6,639 nt of DNA, from the NCBI GenBank assembly GCA_040758525.1, contig JBFLVQ010000538.1, forward strand, positions 1 through 6,639, read 5' to 3'. Position 1 is the first letter of the stretch, and every line of letters starts with the position of its first letter. This document shows positions 1 through 5,132 of the stretch, one piece after another. A program made the translations under genes and the position numbers. The notes beneath the pieces are model-generated. The model worked only from the letters and a program-made list of their open reading frames with translations, was not told the origin of the DNA and did no database searches. This DNA comes from JBFLVQ01 sp040758525. GTDB lineage: Bacteria; Acidobacteriota; Blastocatellia; Chloracidobacteriales; JADJPF01.

Positions 1-304
1 GTAGATCTAATAATGGATGTGAAAAGACTACCGCGCTATAGAGCAGCCAGCGTGCACGATCTAATTTGCCTAGATACCATAGACAGGTGAGCGCGCCTAC
101 TATTATTGCGATTACTAATGAGTGGCTAAAAGCACGATGCAGATCCCATTGACCTGTCAACCATACTAGAATGAAATCAAAATCGGGTAGATTAGCAAGC
201 AACGCGACTAGTAAGGTTTCAAACCAGAGTCTCCTGGTAGGGAATCGATCCGAACAGCTTGCAATTATCAGACCGGTCAGCGTATGGGCTACCGGAAATG
301 GCAT
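1..304 (-). CDS. YdjM-family membrane-bound metal-dependent hydrolase, N-terminal part (cut by window edge)
   Basis: I translated the edge of the minus strand by hand. An ATG at 304 opens a frame that stays open to base 1, giving 101 residues. The family signature is clear: His7 in the first strand, LPDFD at 39-43, HRAFSHS at 56-62 and HPLLD at 96-100. These His/Asp clusters sit between hydrophobic segments (about 28-50, 61-78 and 86-98), the pattern of the YdjM / DUF457 inner-membrane putative metal-dependent hydrolases. In E. coli, ydjM is LexA-controlled; the natural substrate of the family is not established. The start is supported by a strong SD (AAGGAGGA on the minus strand, 315-322) about 10 bases upstream. 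The gene lies 135 bases downstream of the amidohydrolase stop and probably has its own promoter, because that spacer holds operator-like repeats. The C-terminal part lies outside the window. Family assignment is secure; the function is generic. Confidence 0.88.
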   Translation of the reverse strand, partial: MPFPVAHTLTGLIIASCSDRFPTRRLWFETLLVALLANLPDFDFILVWLTGQWDLHRAFSHSLVIAIIVGALTCLWYLGKLDRARWLLYSAVVFSHPLLDL

Positions 305-439
305 ACTTAGTGGTTCCTCCTTGTTAACGAAAACACATTAAAAGATCGAGCAAAAATTGTACCAAGCTTATACACACAATCGTAGTGTACACTTAGCATC
401 TGGTAATGAGTCAAAATTGTATCTATTTTGCCTACACTG
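305..439 (-). promoter_or_regulatory. Intergenic spacer upstream of the ydjM-like gene, with paired repeats and a palindrome
   Basis: This AT-rich spacer lies between the amidohydrolase stop and the ydjM-like start. It holds two near-identical 14-mers in the same orientation (348-361 and 408-421, 12 of 14 bases equal), exactly 60 bases apart. Between them is a perfect 10-base palindrome AGTGTACACT (384-393). On the minus strand the distal repeat contributes a TTGACT hexamer, and the proximal one contributes a TACAAT hexamer that could be a -10 box. The two hexamers are too far apart to form one promoter. No good intrinsic terminator for the upstream operon is visible. A promoter/operator region for the ydjM-like gene is the simplest reading, but no exact promoter can be fixed. 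Confidence 0.4.
348..421. repeat. Pair of 14-base direct repeats, 60 bases apart
   Basis: GAGCAAAAATTGTA at 348-361 and GAGTCAAAATTGTA at 408-421 differ only at positions 4 and 5. The 60-base offset is close to six helical turns, so both copies would lie on about the same face of B-DNA. The perfect palindrome AGTGTACACT (384-393) sits between them, nearly centred. This could be a pair of regulator half-sites; chance similarity in AT-rich DNA is the alternative. Confidence 0.4.
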
Positions 440-1357
440 TTAGCTATTTAATACACCATCAAAGACCGCCTGGGCATTTTGGTAGAGCCATTTTTCCATG
501 ATTTCAGGTTTTAGCGGCAGGGTTTTGAACTCCTTAACAATATCGACAGGCGAGCGACCAAGCAGGAAAGAGCCAGTACCAAAGAGAACTTTATCCTGAA
601 TAACAGTATTACCAAAGCGTAATAGCGGTTCCCAACCGGTGCCAGGCAAGGAGAAATATTTTGGGCGATGCGCCGCCAACTCCAAGTAGACGTTAGGATG
701 TTTCCAGGCTAGCATCACTGCCTCTAACACCCAAGGATAACCGCCATGACTAAGAATCATCCGCAACTCTGGCAGATCACAAGCAACCGTATCGAAATGA
801 CTAGGATGAGCCAAGTCATTGGTCCGCATCTGTGACCAATTTGCAGAAGCATGAATACTTACTGGAACACCTAGCTCTATACATTTAACATATATAGGAT
901 AGTAACGTCGATCCTCAGGTGGTAATCCGATCATAAAAGGACGCAGACTGACACCGCGAAAGCCTTCCTCTTTAATTAAGCGCTCTACTTCTCGCACTGC
1001 CGCCATGCCTTTGAAAATATCTATCCCAGCAAAAGGAATAAAGCGATCCGGATAGGCTTTGGCAATCTCAGCAATTAGTCGGTTAGGGACAAAAGTCGAT
1101 TGCACACTGGAAGCTTCGTCAAATCCAGTAATAAGAGAACGCTCAATCCCGGCAGCATCCATTATTGCAACAAAACGCTCAAGTGGCACACCTCCAGCGA
1201 AATTGGCAATATAAGTAGTAAACATATTCTCGTTAACGGGGATATTCGAGAAGATCCTTAGGTAACCAAGCATCTCTTTAGCAAAGTTACCTTCAATATG
1301 TTTAACCATCTCCGCAGTAGGAACTATTGGCGCCCACATATCTATGATACCAGCCAT
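440..1357 (-). CDS. Amidohydrolase_2-family (TIM-barrel) protein with missing metal ligands
   Basis: This 305-residue protein has the layout of the ACMSD-like amidohydrolase_2 family, whose metal-dependent members carry out hydrolysis or decarboxylation. Recognisable parts are strand 1 (IIDMWAPIVP, 4-13), a GFRGVSLRPF strand (132-141), VSIHAS with His169, ILSHGG with His204, and a strand-8 segment VLFGTGSF (257-264). The last two correspond to the usual metal-binding or catalytic His and the FGSDYP Asp. Here the strand-1 HxH is replaced by MWAP, and the strand-8 Asp position (262) is Gly. The protein may bind metal differently, or not at all. Length is normal and the frame is intact, so this is not obvious decay. 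The start has AAGGAG (1365-1370) 7 bases upstream. The gene follows the KAS III gene by 33 bases on the same strand, so the two are probably co-transcribed. Fold is confident; substrate and reaction are unknown. Confidence 0.85.
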   Translation of the reverse strand: MAGIIDMWAPIVPTAEMVKHIEGNFAKEMLGYLRIFSNIPVNENMFTTYIANFAGGVPLERFVAIMDAAGIERSLITGFDEASSVQSTFVPNRLIAEIAKAYPDRFIPFAGIDIFKGMAAVREVERLIKEEGFRGVSLRPFMIGLPPEDRRYYPIYVKCIELGVPVSIHASANWSQMRTNDLAHPSHFDTVACDLPELRMILSHGGYPWVLEAVMLAWKHPNVYLELAAHRPKYFSLPGTGWEPLLRFGNTVIQDKVLFGTGSFLLGRSPVDIVKEFKTLPLKPEIMEKWLYQNAQAVFDGVLNS

Positions 1358-1390
1358 AATTATGCTCCTTAATCTATTGCTATTTTTGCG

Positions 1391-2389
1391 TTAATACTTA
1401 ATTAAACAAGAACCCCAGGTGAAACCACTGCCAAAACCAGCCAGTAGCAGATATTCGCCAGCTTTGATACGAGTACTGGCAATTGCTTCGGCAAGCGCGA
1501 TAGGAATCGAGGCTGCTGAAGTATTACCGTATCTGTCTATATTGATAAATACTCGCTCCTCAGCAATACCAATCGCCTTGCCAACCGCTCTGATTAGATT
1601 AGCATTAGCCTGATGTGTAATAAGCAGGCTAACCTGATCTATGGTAATACTATTATGTATGAGTGCCTCTTTGATCGTCTCTGTGAGCCTACGTGTAGCA
1701 TGTAGTATTACAGTACGTCCATTCATAGAAGGAAAGCAACGACCCTCTTCAATCATCTCTACACTCACACGTGGATGTAGAATCGCGCCAGGCGCTTCAC
1801 ACCATAGATCTTTTGCAAAGTTGCCATCTGTACCTAAATGTGTCGAGAGAATCACCGAGGAACTGTTATCCTCAACCGCAGATACTATTACCGCACCGGC
1901 ACCATCACCAAATAACATAGAGATATTTTTGGCACGTGGAGAGAAGTCTAGCCCCGTGGAATGTACTTCAGCGCCTACTACCAGCACATTACCATAGTTA
2001 TTGGTGCGGATCATTGCATCGGCAAGTGTTAAGGCATAGATAAAACCTGCACAGGTGGCAGAGATATCGAATGCTGGTATCTTACGTGTAGTCGCCAATT
2101 TTTCTTGTAGGAAAGCCGCTACAGCGGGGAATTGGTGATCTGGGCTGAGCGTGGCGACGATAATCAAGTCTATCTCATCGGCGGTTATTTCTGCATTGGC
2201 AAGCGCCTGTCGTGCCGCTGCGGCAGCGAGATCCGCAGTCCCTTCACCAATCTCAACATAATGGCGGGTAACAATACCGCTCTGCTGTTCAATCCATTCT
2301 GGTGTAACATCCAGCCGGGCTGCCAACTCAGGATTGGAAACGGTTCGTATAGGTACATAAAAACCTGCCGCCCGCAGGGAAGACCTCAT
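1391..2389 (-). CDS. 3-oxoacyl-ACP synthase III (KAS III, FabH-like condensing enzyme)
   Basis: KAS III enzymes condense an acyl-CoA starter with malonyl-ACP in the cytoplasm, starting fatty-acid synthesis or building specialised metabolites. At 332 residues the length is typical of FabH. The full catalytic triad is present: Cys113 in ISATCAGF, His259 in THQAN, and Asn289 in RYGNTSAAS. GDGAGA (161-166) and GFGSGFTWG (318-326) are also FabH hallmarks, and Trp32, which contacts CoA in E. coli FabH, is kept. One departure: the usual RTGI after that Trp is QSGI (36-39), so the E. coli Arg36 contact is lost. That is more common in KAS III-like enzymes of secondary pathways. The start is set by GAGGAG (2400-2405), 10 bases upstream; an ATG at 2396 is out of frame. 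It is followed by the amidohydrolase gene and is divergent from the Nudix gene. Enzyme class is sure. Whether it is the housekeeping fabH is unclear, since no other fab genes are in view, so no symbol is given. Confidence 0.93.
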   Translation of the reverse strand: MRSSLRAAGFYVPIRTVSNPELAARLDVTPEWIEQQSGIVTRHYVEIGEGTADLAAAAARQALANAEITADEIDLIIVATLSPDHQFPAVAAFLQEKLATTRKIPAFDISATCAGFIYALTLADAMIRTNNYGNVLVVGAEVHSTGLDFSPRAKNISMLFGDGAGAVIVSAVEDNSSSVILSTHLGTDGNFAKDLWCEAPGAILHPRVSVEMIEEGRCFPSMNGRTVILHATRRLTETIKEALIHNSITIDQVSLLITHQANANLIRAVGKAIGIAEERVFINIDRYGNTSAASIPIALAEAIASTRIKAGEYLLLAGFGSGFTWGSCLIKY

Positions 2390-2453
2390 AGCGCATTAAC
2401 TCCTCTCGATCATTTTTCCGGCGGCCTAGCTGGAATGTTACAATAAATTTTTT
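2390..2453. promoter_or_regulatory. Short divergent promoter region, KAS III gene versus Nudix gene
   Basis: Only 64 bases separate two divergent starts, so promoters for both must lie here or extend into the coding ends. On the plus strand TACAAT (2439-2444) is a fair -10 hexamer, only 9 bases before the Nudix ATG. The matching -35 region around 2415-2421 is poor. On the minus strand only the SD of the KAS III gene (2400-2405) is clear; I see no convincing -35/-10 pair for it. Confidence 0.3.
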
Positions 2454-2924
2454 ATGAAAGGAATTGACCAACTCCTTACCACAGGCCATCAACTGCGTCG
2501 TCTCTACTGGCGTATATTCGAGCCCACTATGCTCGGTGTGCGGGCGCTGATTGTACGTAACGATCAGATAATGCTGGTGCGGCATACCTATCTAAAAGGC
2601 TGGTATCTGCCCGGTGGTCGTGTTGAGCGTGGTGAAACCGCCTTGGCGGCAGTCTGTCGAGAAGTCGCCGAAGAGTGTGCGCTAATTGTAAAACGTGCTC
2701 AGCTAAGCGCGATCTATTCTAATATCGAACAGAACCGCAATGATCATATTGCGCTCTTTTTTATTGATGATTTTGAAGTTGGTGAAGTCTCACGACTACA
2801 TAAGTTCGAGATTGCCGAAGCAAATTTCTTCAATCTAAATAATCTACCTGCCAGCCTGACTCCTGCCACCAATCGTCGTTTGGAAGAATACCGCCGCCAA
2901 CAATTCGACAATCCTTACTGGTAG
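2454..2924 (+). CDS. Nudix hydrolase
   Basis: Nudix enzymes hydrolyse nucleoside diphosphates linked to another moiety (NTPs, nucleotide sugars, cofactors, CoA) using divalent metal. In this 156-residue protein the Nudix box GX5EX7REUXEEXGU runs from Gly55 to Leu77: Gly55, Glu61, Arg69-Glu70-Val71 and Glu73-Glu74 all match. Only the late Gly is replaced, by Ala76. The metal-binding Glu residues are therefore intact. Strand ALIVRNDQIMLV (31-42) before the box and LPGG (52-55) complete the fold. The substrate cannot be read from sequence; the LVRH...GWYLPGG context is common in broad-specificity members. No SD precedes the ATG at 2454, and the hexamer TACAAT lies 9 bases upstream, so the message may be leaderless. 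The next in-frame ATG (codon 26) has no better SD. The gene is divergent from the KAS III gene and ends 7 bases from the convergent HTH gene, leaving no room for a terminator. Confidence 0.92.
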   Translation: MKGIDQLLTTGHQLRRLYWRIFEPTMLGVRALIVRNDQIMLVRHTYLKGWYLPGGRVERGETALAAVCREVAEECALIVKRAQLSAIYSNIEQNRNDHIALFFIDDFEVGEVSRLHKFEIAEANFFNLNNLPASLTPATNRRLEEYRRQQFDNPYW

Positions 2925-2931
2925 ACTGCGA

Positions 2932-3687
2932 TCACTTTTCGTTTTGTGGTCGGTATTCAGCCTCTCGCACCATACCTAGATCCTGTGAATAAGCAAATAG
3001 GCGCATTTGTGAAAATGCTAGATCGTCAAGACTATTTATCTGTGCAGCAGTAAGTAACTGGCGCGGCACAGCCAATCCAATCGGCTCACGCCGCTCCAGT
3101 CGTGATTCTAGATCTCTGACAATAGGGTTGTTAGAGATCGAGGTGTTAAGATCGAGAAAGAGGTAGAGTGCCGGCATTAACAATACTGTATGTCCTTTGA
3201 TGAAGTTGATAAAGGCTGGCGTCTGTGCCGGGATTACATTCACTGCTGCTCGGTGTGGGGCAGGCTGCTCAGCCCACAGTAGTAGTACACTACCAAGCCG
3301 CCTGCGCCGCACCGCTTTGCAGTGAAAGCGTACCGAATCGGCAATCCAGGGAAAGCGCGCCATTTCCTCACCGACGATCTGCTGGAAGAGAGCAAGAAAA
3401 GGCGAGCGTTGCTCGAATATATACTCTAAGCCATAGTAGCCTTGCACTTCACGTAAGAAGGCGCCTATGAATTCCTGCTGGCGTTGTAGCGATATCACCA
3501 TTAGCACAAACTTGAGCAAGCGTTGATCAAGCGCAGCCGGTAGTCGGCCATCTTCAAGCTCCTGTACTAGTGCACGTTCAACCTCAAAGAGGCGTGCATA
3601 GGCTGGTTGTGGTAATCCCAACATCTCCCTGGTGGCGCGGAAAGTATCGGCCAACACCTTGCGATCCATGCCAAACCCGGGCTTCAT
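2932..3687 (-). CDS. Xre-type helix-turn-helix protein with unrecognised C-terminal domain
   Basis: The N-terminus fits a Cro/CI-Xre DNA-binding domain. Residues 12-62 follow the family rhythm: a first helix (LADTFRATREMLGL), PQPAYARLF as helix 2, ERALVQELEDGRLP as the recognition helix and turn, then the closing LLKFVLMV. The remaining 190 residues match nothing I recognise. They are mixed hydrophobic and charged, with RRRR at 127-130 and hydrophobic stretches at 132-138 and 167-179. They could be a ligand-sensing or partner-binding domain. Length is 251 residues. The start at 3687 is supported by AAGGAG (3693-3698) 5 bases upstream; a second Met at codon 7 has no comparable site. It lies 30 bases after the diiron gene on the same strand, so the two are probably co-transcribed and it may regulate that operon. 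A TATACT hexamer in the gap could be an internal -10, but no -35 matches. DNA binding is likely; the target is not known. Confidence 0.7.
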   Translation of the reverse strand: MKPGFGMDRKVLADTFRATREMLGLPQPAYARLFEVERALVQELEDGRLPAALDQRLLKFVLMVISLQRQQEFIGAFLREVQGYYGLEYIFEQRSPFLALFQQIVGEEMARFPWIADSVRFHCKAVRRRRLGSVLLLWAEQPAPHRAAVNVIPAQTPAFINFIKGHTVLLMPALYLFLDLNTSISNNPIVRDLESRLERREPIGLAVPRQLLTAAQINSLDDLAFSQMRLFAYSQDLGMVREAEYRPQNEK

Positions 3688-3717
3688 AGCAACTCCTTCT
3701 CTATAGTATAAGATCCG

Positions 3718-4716
3718 TTACATGACTTGAGGTTTAAGGTGCAGTTCTTCATCAGAAGTTGGTTCATTCTCAAAACGCAGCAATCCCAGCGCTTCGTATT
3801 TCGGTCGTATATGACTGCCAAGTAGACCAAGTTTCTTTAGATTTGGAATCACGCGTGAAAAGAGTAATTGGCGAAATTCTAGCATCATTGGCGAGTTTTC
3901 GACAAATTCTACACATTCCTTTACTGGCAAGCCCATCTTCTCGAACATTTCGCTACCAGTAAGACGATCCCGCATAAGCAGACAAGCCTGATAGGCAAAC
4001 TCTTCTCGCTCGCGCCGTTCCGTCTCACTCAACTCTCTATAGAAGTCTGCTACTGATATTACTCCAAACGCGACATGACGTGCCTCGTCCTGCATTACAT
4101 ATCCTAACAGCCGTTGCAATAGTGGCTCATTATAGACATGACGTAATACGGCAATCGCCGCTAATGCCAAGCCTTCAATAATGATCTGCATACCTAGATA
4201 TTTAATATCCCAGCGTTTATCACAAAGCAGCAGATCGAGCAGCGACTTTAAATCACTATTGATTGGATAGGTGATGCCGATCTTCTCTTGTAAATAACGT
4301 TGATATACTTCAACATGACGCCCTTCATCCATAACCTGAGTGGCGCCGTAAAATTTAGCATCAATAAACGGGACGGAAACGACAATTTGTGCGGTAGCGA
4401 GAAGCGCACCCTGTTCGCCGTGTAGAAAGTTACTTAAGCGCCAGGCGGTATTTTCATGTAGCATGCGTGTGCGCTCGCGCGTAGTCAGCCGTGCCCAGAT
4501 TTCGCTGCCATAAAGTACAGCAGACTGCTCAGGAAACATTTGTGGATCTTCGGGGTCAACATCAATACTCCAGTCCAGATCATTAGCCGCATTCCATTGG
4601 TCACGCTTGCCCTTCTCATAGAGCGCACGCAGTTTCTCGTTCTGCGCAGCGTAATTCCAACTGTAAACGACTTCGGCCTCGGACAGGAGATTTTCAATCT
4701 CCAAAGGATTGATCAT
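3718..4716 (-). CDS. Ferritin-like diiron protein (putative oxidase/oxygenase)
   Basis: This 332-residue helical protein carries a textbook carboxylate-bridged diiron site: Glu101, then 29 residues to E131GRH134, and Glu181, then 29 residues to E211ARH214. Two E-X29-ExxH halves on a four-helix bundle define the ferritin-like superfamily that includes ribonucleotide reductase R2, AurF-type N-oxygenases and diiron desaturases. The flanking motifs MDEGRHVEVY (129-138) and QDEARHVAFG (209-218) match uncharacterised 'ferritin-like domain-containing' proteins better than ferritin or bacterioferritin, which are half this length. An oxidative job on an organic substrate is therefore more likely than iron storage, but the substrate is unknown. 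I do not see the R2 radical Tyr context clearly enough to claim it. The start at 4716 has AAGGAGG (4724-4730) 7 bases upstream. The gene heads a probable two-gene operon with the HTH gene and is divergent from the small CxxC protein gene. Confidence 0.85.
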   Translation of the reverse strand: MINPLEIENLLSEAEVVYSWNYAAQNEKLRALYEKGKRDQWNAANDLDWSIDVDPEDPQMFPEQSAVLYGSEIWARLTTRERTRMLHENTAWRLSNFLHGEQGALLATAQIVVSVPFIDAKFYGATQVMDEGRHVEVYQRYLQEKIGITYPINSDLKSLLDLLLCDKRWDIKYLGMQIIIEGLALAAIAVLRHVYNEPLLQRLLGYVMQDEARHVAFGVISVADFYRELSETERREREEFAYQACLLMRDRLTGSEMFEKMGLPVKECVEFVENSPMMLEFRQLLFSRVIPNLKKLGLLGSHIRPKYEALGLLRFENEPTSDEELHLKPQVM

Positions 4717-4836
4717 ATATGCCCCTCCTTAATTACATGGAACACTACTAATCGAAAGATACTATATCGTATACTTTGTATGCAATTTTGAATTTGCCTT
4801 AAGACCATTTGGTAATCGTAACTGAGGAGGTGATAG
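4717..4836. promoter_or_regulatory. Divergent control region between the diiron gene and the small zinc-binding gene
   Basis: These 120 bases hold both SD sites (AAGGAGG on minus at 4724-4730; GAGGAGGTGAT on plus at 4824-4834) and an AT-rich core. Around 4756-4785 there are several overlapping symmetric elements: ATAC-TATATC-GTAT (4760-4773) inside a near-palindrome with AAAG/CTTT flanks, the self-palindrome GTATAC (4769-4774), and a related GTATGC nine bases on. Possible hexamers are TTGCAT with TATCTT at 18-base spacing on the minus strand, and TTGAAT with GGTAAT at 17-base spacing on the plus strand; both are weak. The symmetry suggests an operator, and the nearby HTH protein is an obvious candidate ligand. 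That is inference. Confidence 0.4.
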
Positions 4837-5046
4837 ATGCGACTTTCTGGTGAACCCTGCCCAATTTGTGGCCGTGCTATTACCCCGCTTGATTCTATGC
4901 GCAATATAACTTTCCATGATCGTCCAGAGAAGCTGCACCATCGCTGTTGGTACGAAAATCAGGATCTGATTGCGCTATTAGAACAGGGAGATACACAACT
5001 GCCGTTAGTGCAGGCTCTGCAGAAGAGCCGTAAAGCCAATTCTTAG
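4837..5046 (+). CDS. Small CxxC/HxxC putative zinc-binding protein
   Basis: This is a 69-residue protein of unknown function. It has a possible metal site made of CPIC (Cys8, Cys11) and, after 22 residues, HHRC (His34 or His35 with Cys37). His27 is a spare ligand. This resembles a short treble-clef or zinc-ribbon-like knuckle. The rest is a charged, probably helical tail (about 41-66) that could support protein-protein or nucleic-acid contact. Translation is strongly supported: GAGGAGGTGAT (4824-4834) is almost a perfect complement of the 16S rRNA 3' end and leaves 6 bases between GGAGG and ATG. The gene stands alone, divergent from the diiron gene and followed by a hairpin. It shares the promoter region with the diiron operon, so co-regulation is possible. 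I do not recognise a named family. Confidence 0.75.
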   Translation: MRLSGEPCPICGRAITPLDSMRNITFHDRPEKLHHRCWYENQDLIALLEQGDTQLPLVQALQKSRKANS

Positions 5047-5060
5047 CAGAGAAACTAAGC

Positions 5061-5090
5061 GGCCAGCAGGCTTTTCAAAGTCTGCTGGCC
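5061..5090. terminator. Strong hairpin between convergent genes, likely bidirectional terminator
   Basis: GGCCAGCAG (5061-5069) pairs perfectly with CTGCTGGCC (5082-5090). The stem continues inward through one G-T wobble and CTT/AAG to a TTCA loop, giving about 13 pairs. It begins 14 bases after the stop of the small plus-strand gene and 37 bases beyond the stop of the convergent protease gene. No clear T run follows on either strand, so it is not a classical intrinsic terminator. Its placement still favours transcript-end formation or 3'-end protection for both genes. A weaker 5-base pair (CTTAG 5042-5046 with CTAAG 5055-5059) precedes it. Confidence 0.6.
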
Positions 5091-5099
5091 GGATCAATC

Positions 5100-5132
5100 G
5101 ATCTATTAGTTGAGGGGAAAAGATCTATTAGT
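5100..5132. repeat. 11-base direct repeat at the 3' end of the protease gene
   Basis: GATCTATTAGT occurs at 5100-5110 and again at 5122-5132, a 22-base period. The second copy contains the protease stop codon (5128-5130 on the minus strand). Both copies place TAATAG on the minus strand, giving extra stop codons after the gene. This is probably a small local duplication; no function is implied. Confidence 0.45.

Noticed and set aside
319..334. CCTTGTTAAC shared by the ydjM-like SD region and the spacer at 6316-6325
   Set aside because: The first copy includes the SD complement, so part of the match is forced; two copies 6 kb apart are not enough to claim a shared operator.
1641..1997. Plus-strand 118-residue open frame inside the KAS III gene
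   Set aside because: It is antisense to a strongly conserved enzyme and its translation is low in recognisable structure; the KAS III motifs explain the sequence fully.
2328..2585. Minus-strand 85-residue open frame spanning the KAS III/Nudix junction
   Set aside because: It overlaps the KAS III start in another frame and runs antisense to the Nudix box. An ATG at 2396 lies in this frame near the KAS III SD, but the protein has no recognisable features.
3688..3717. TATACT hexamer in the diiron-HTH gap as an internal promoter
   Set aside because: No acceptable -35 hexamer lies at 16-18 bases; kept only as a remark in the HTH entry.
4540..4904. Open frames on both strands across the diiron/small-protein divergent region
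   Set aside because: They overlap two better-supported genes with strong SD sites, have no good SD of their own, and have no domain features.
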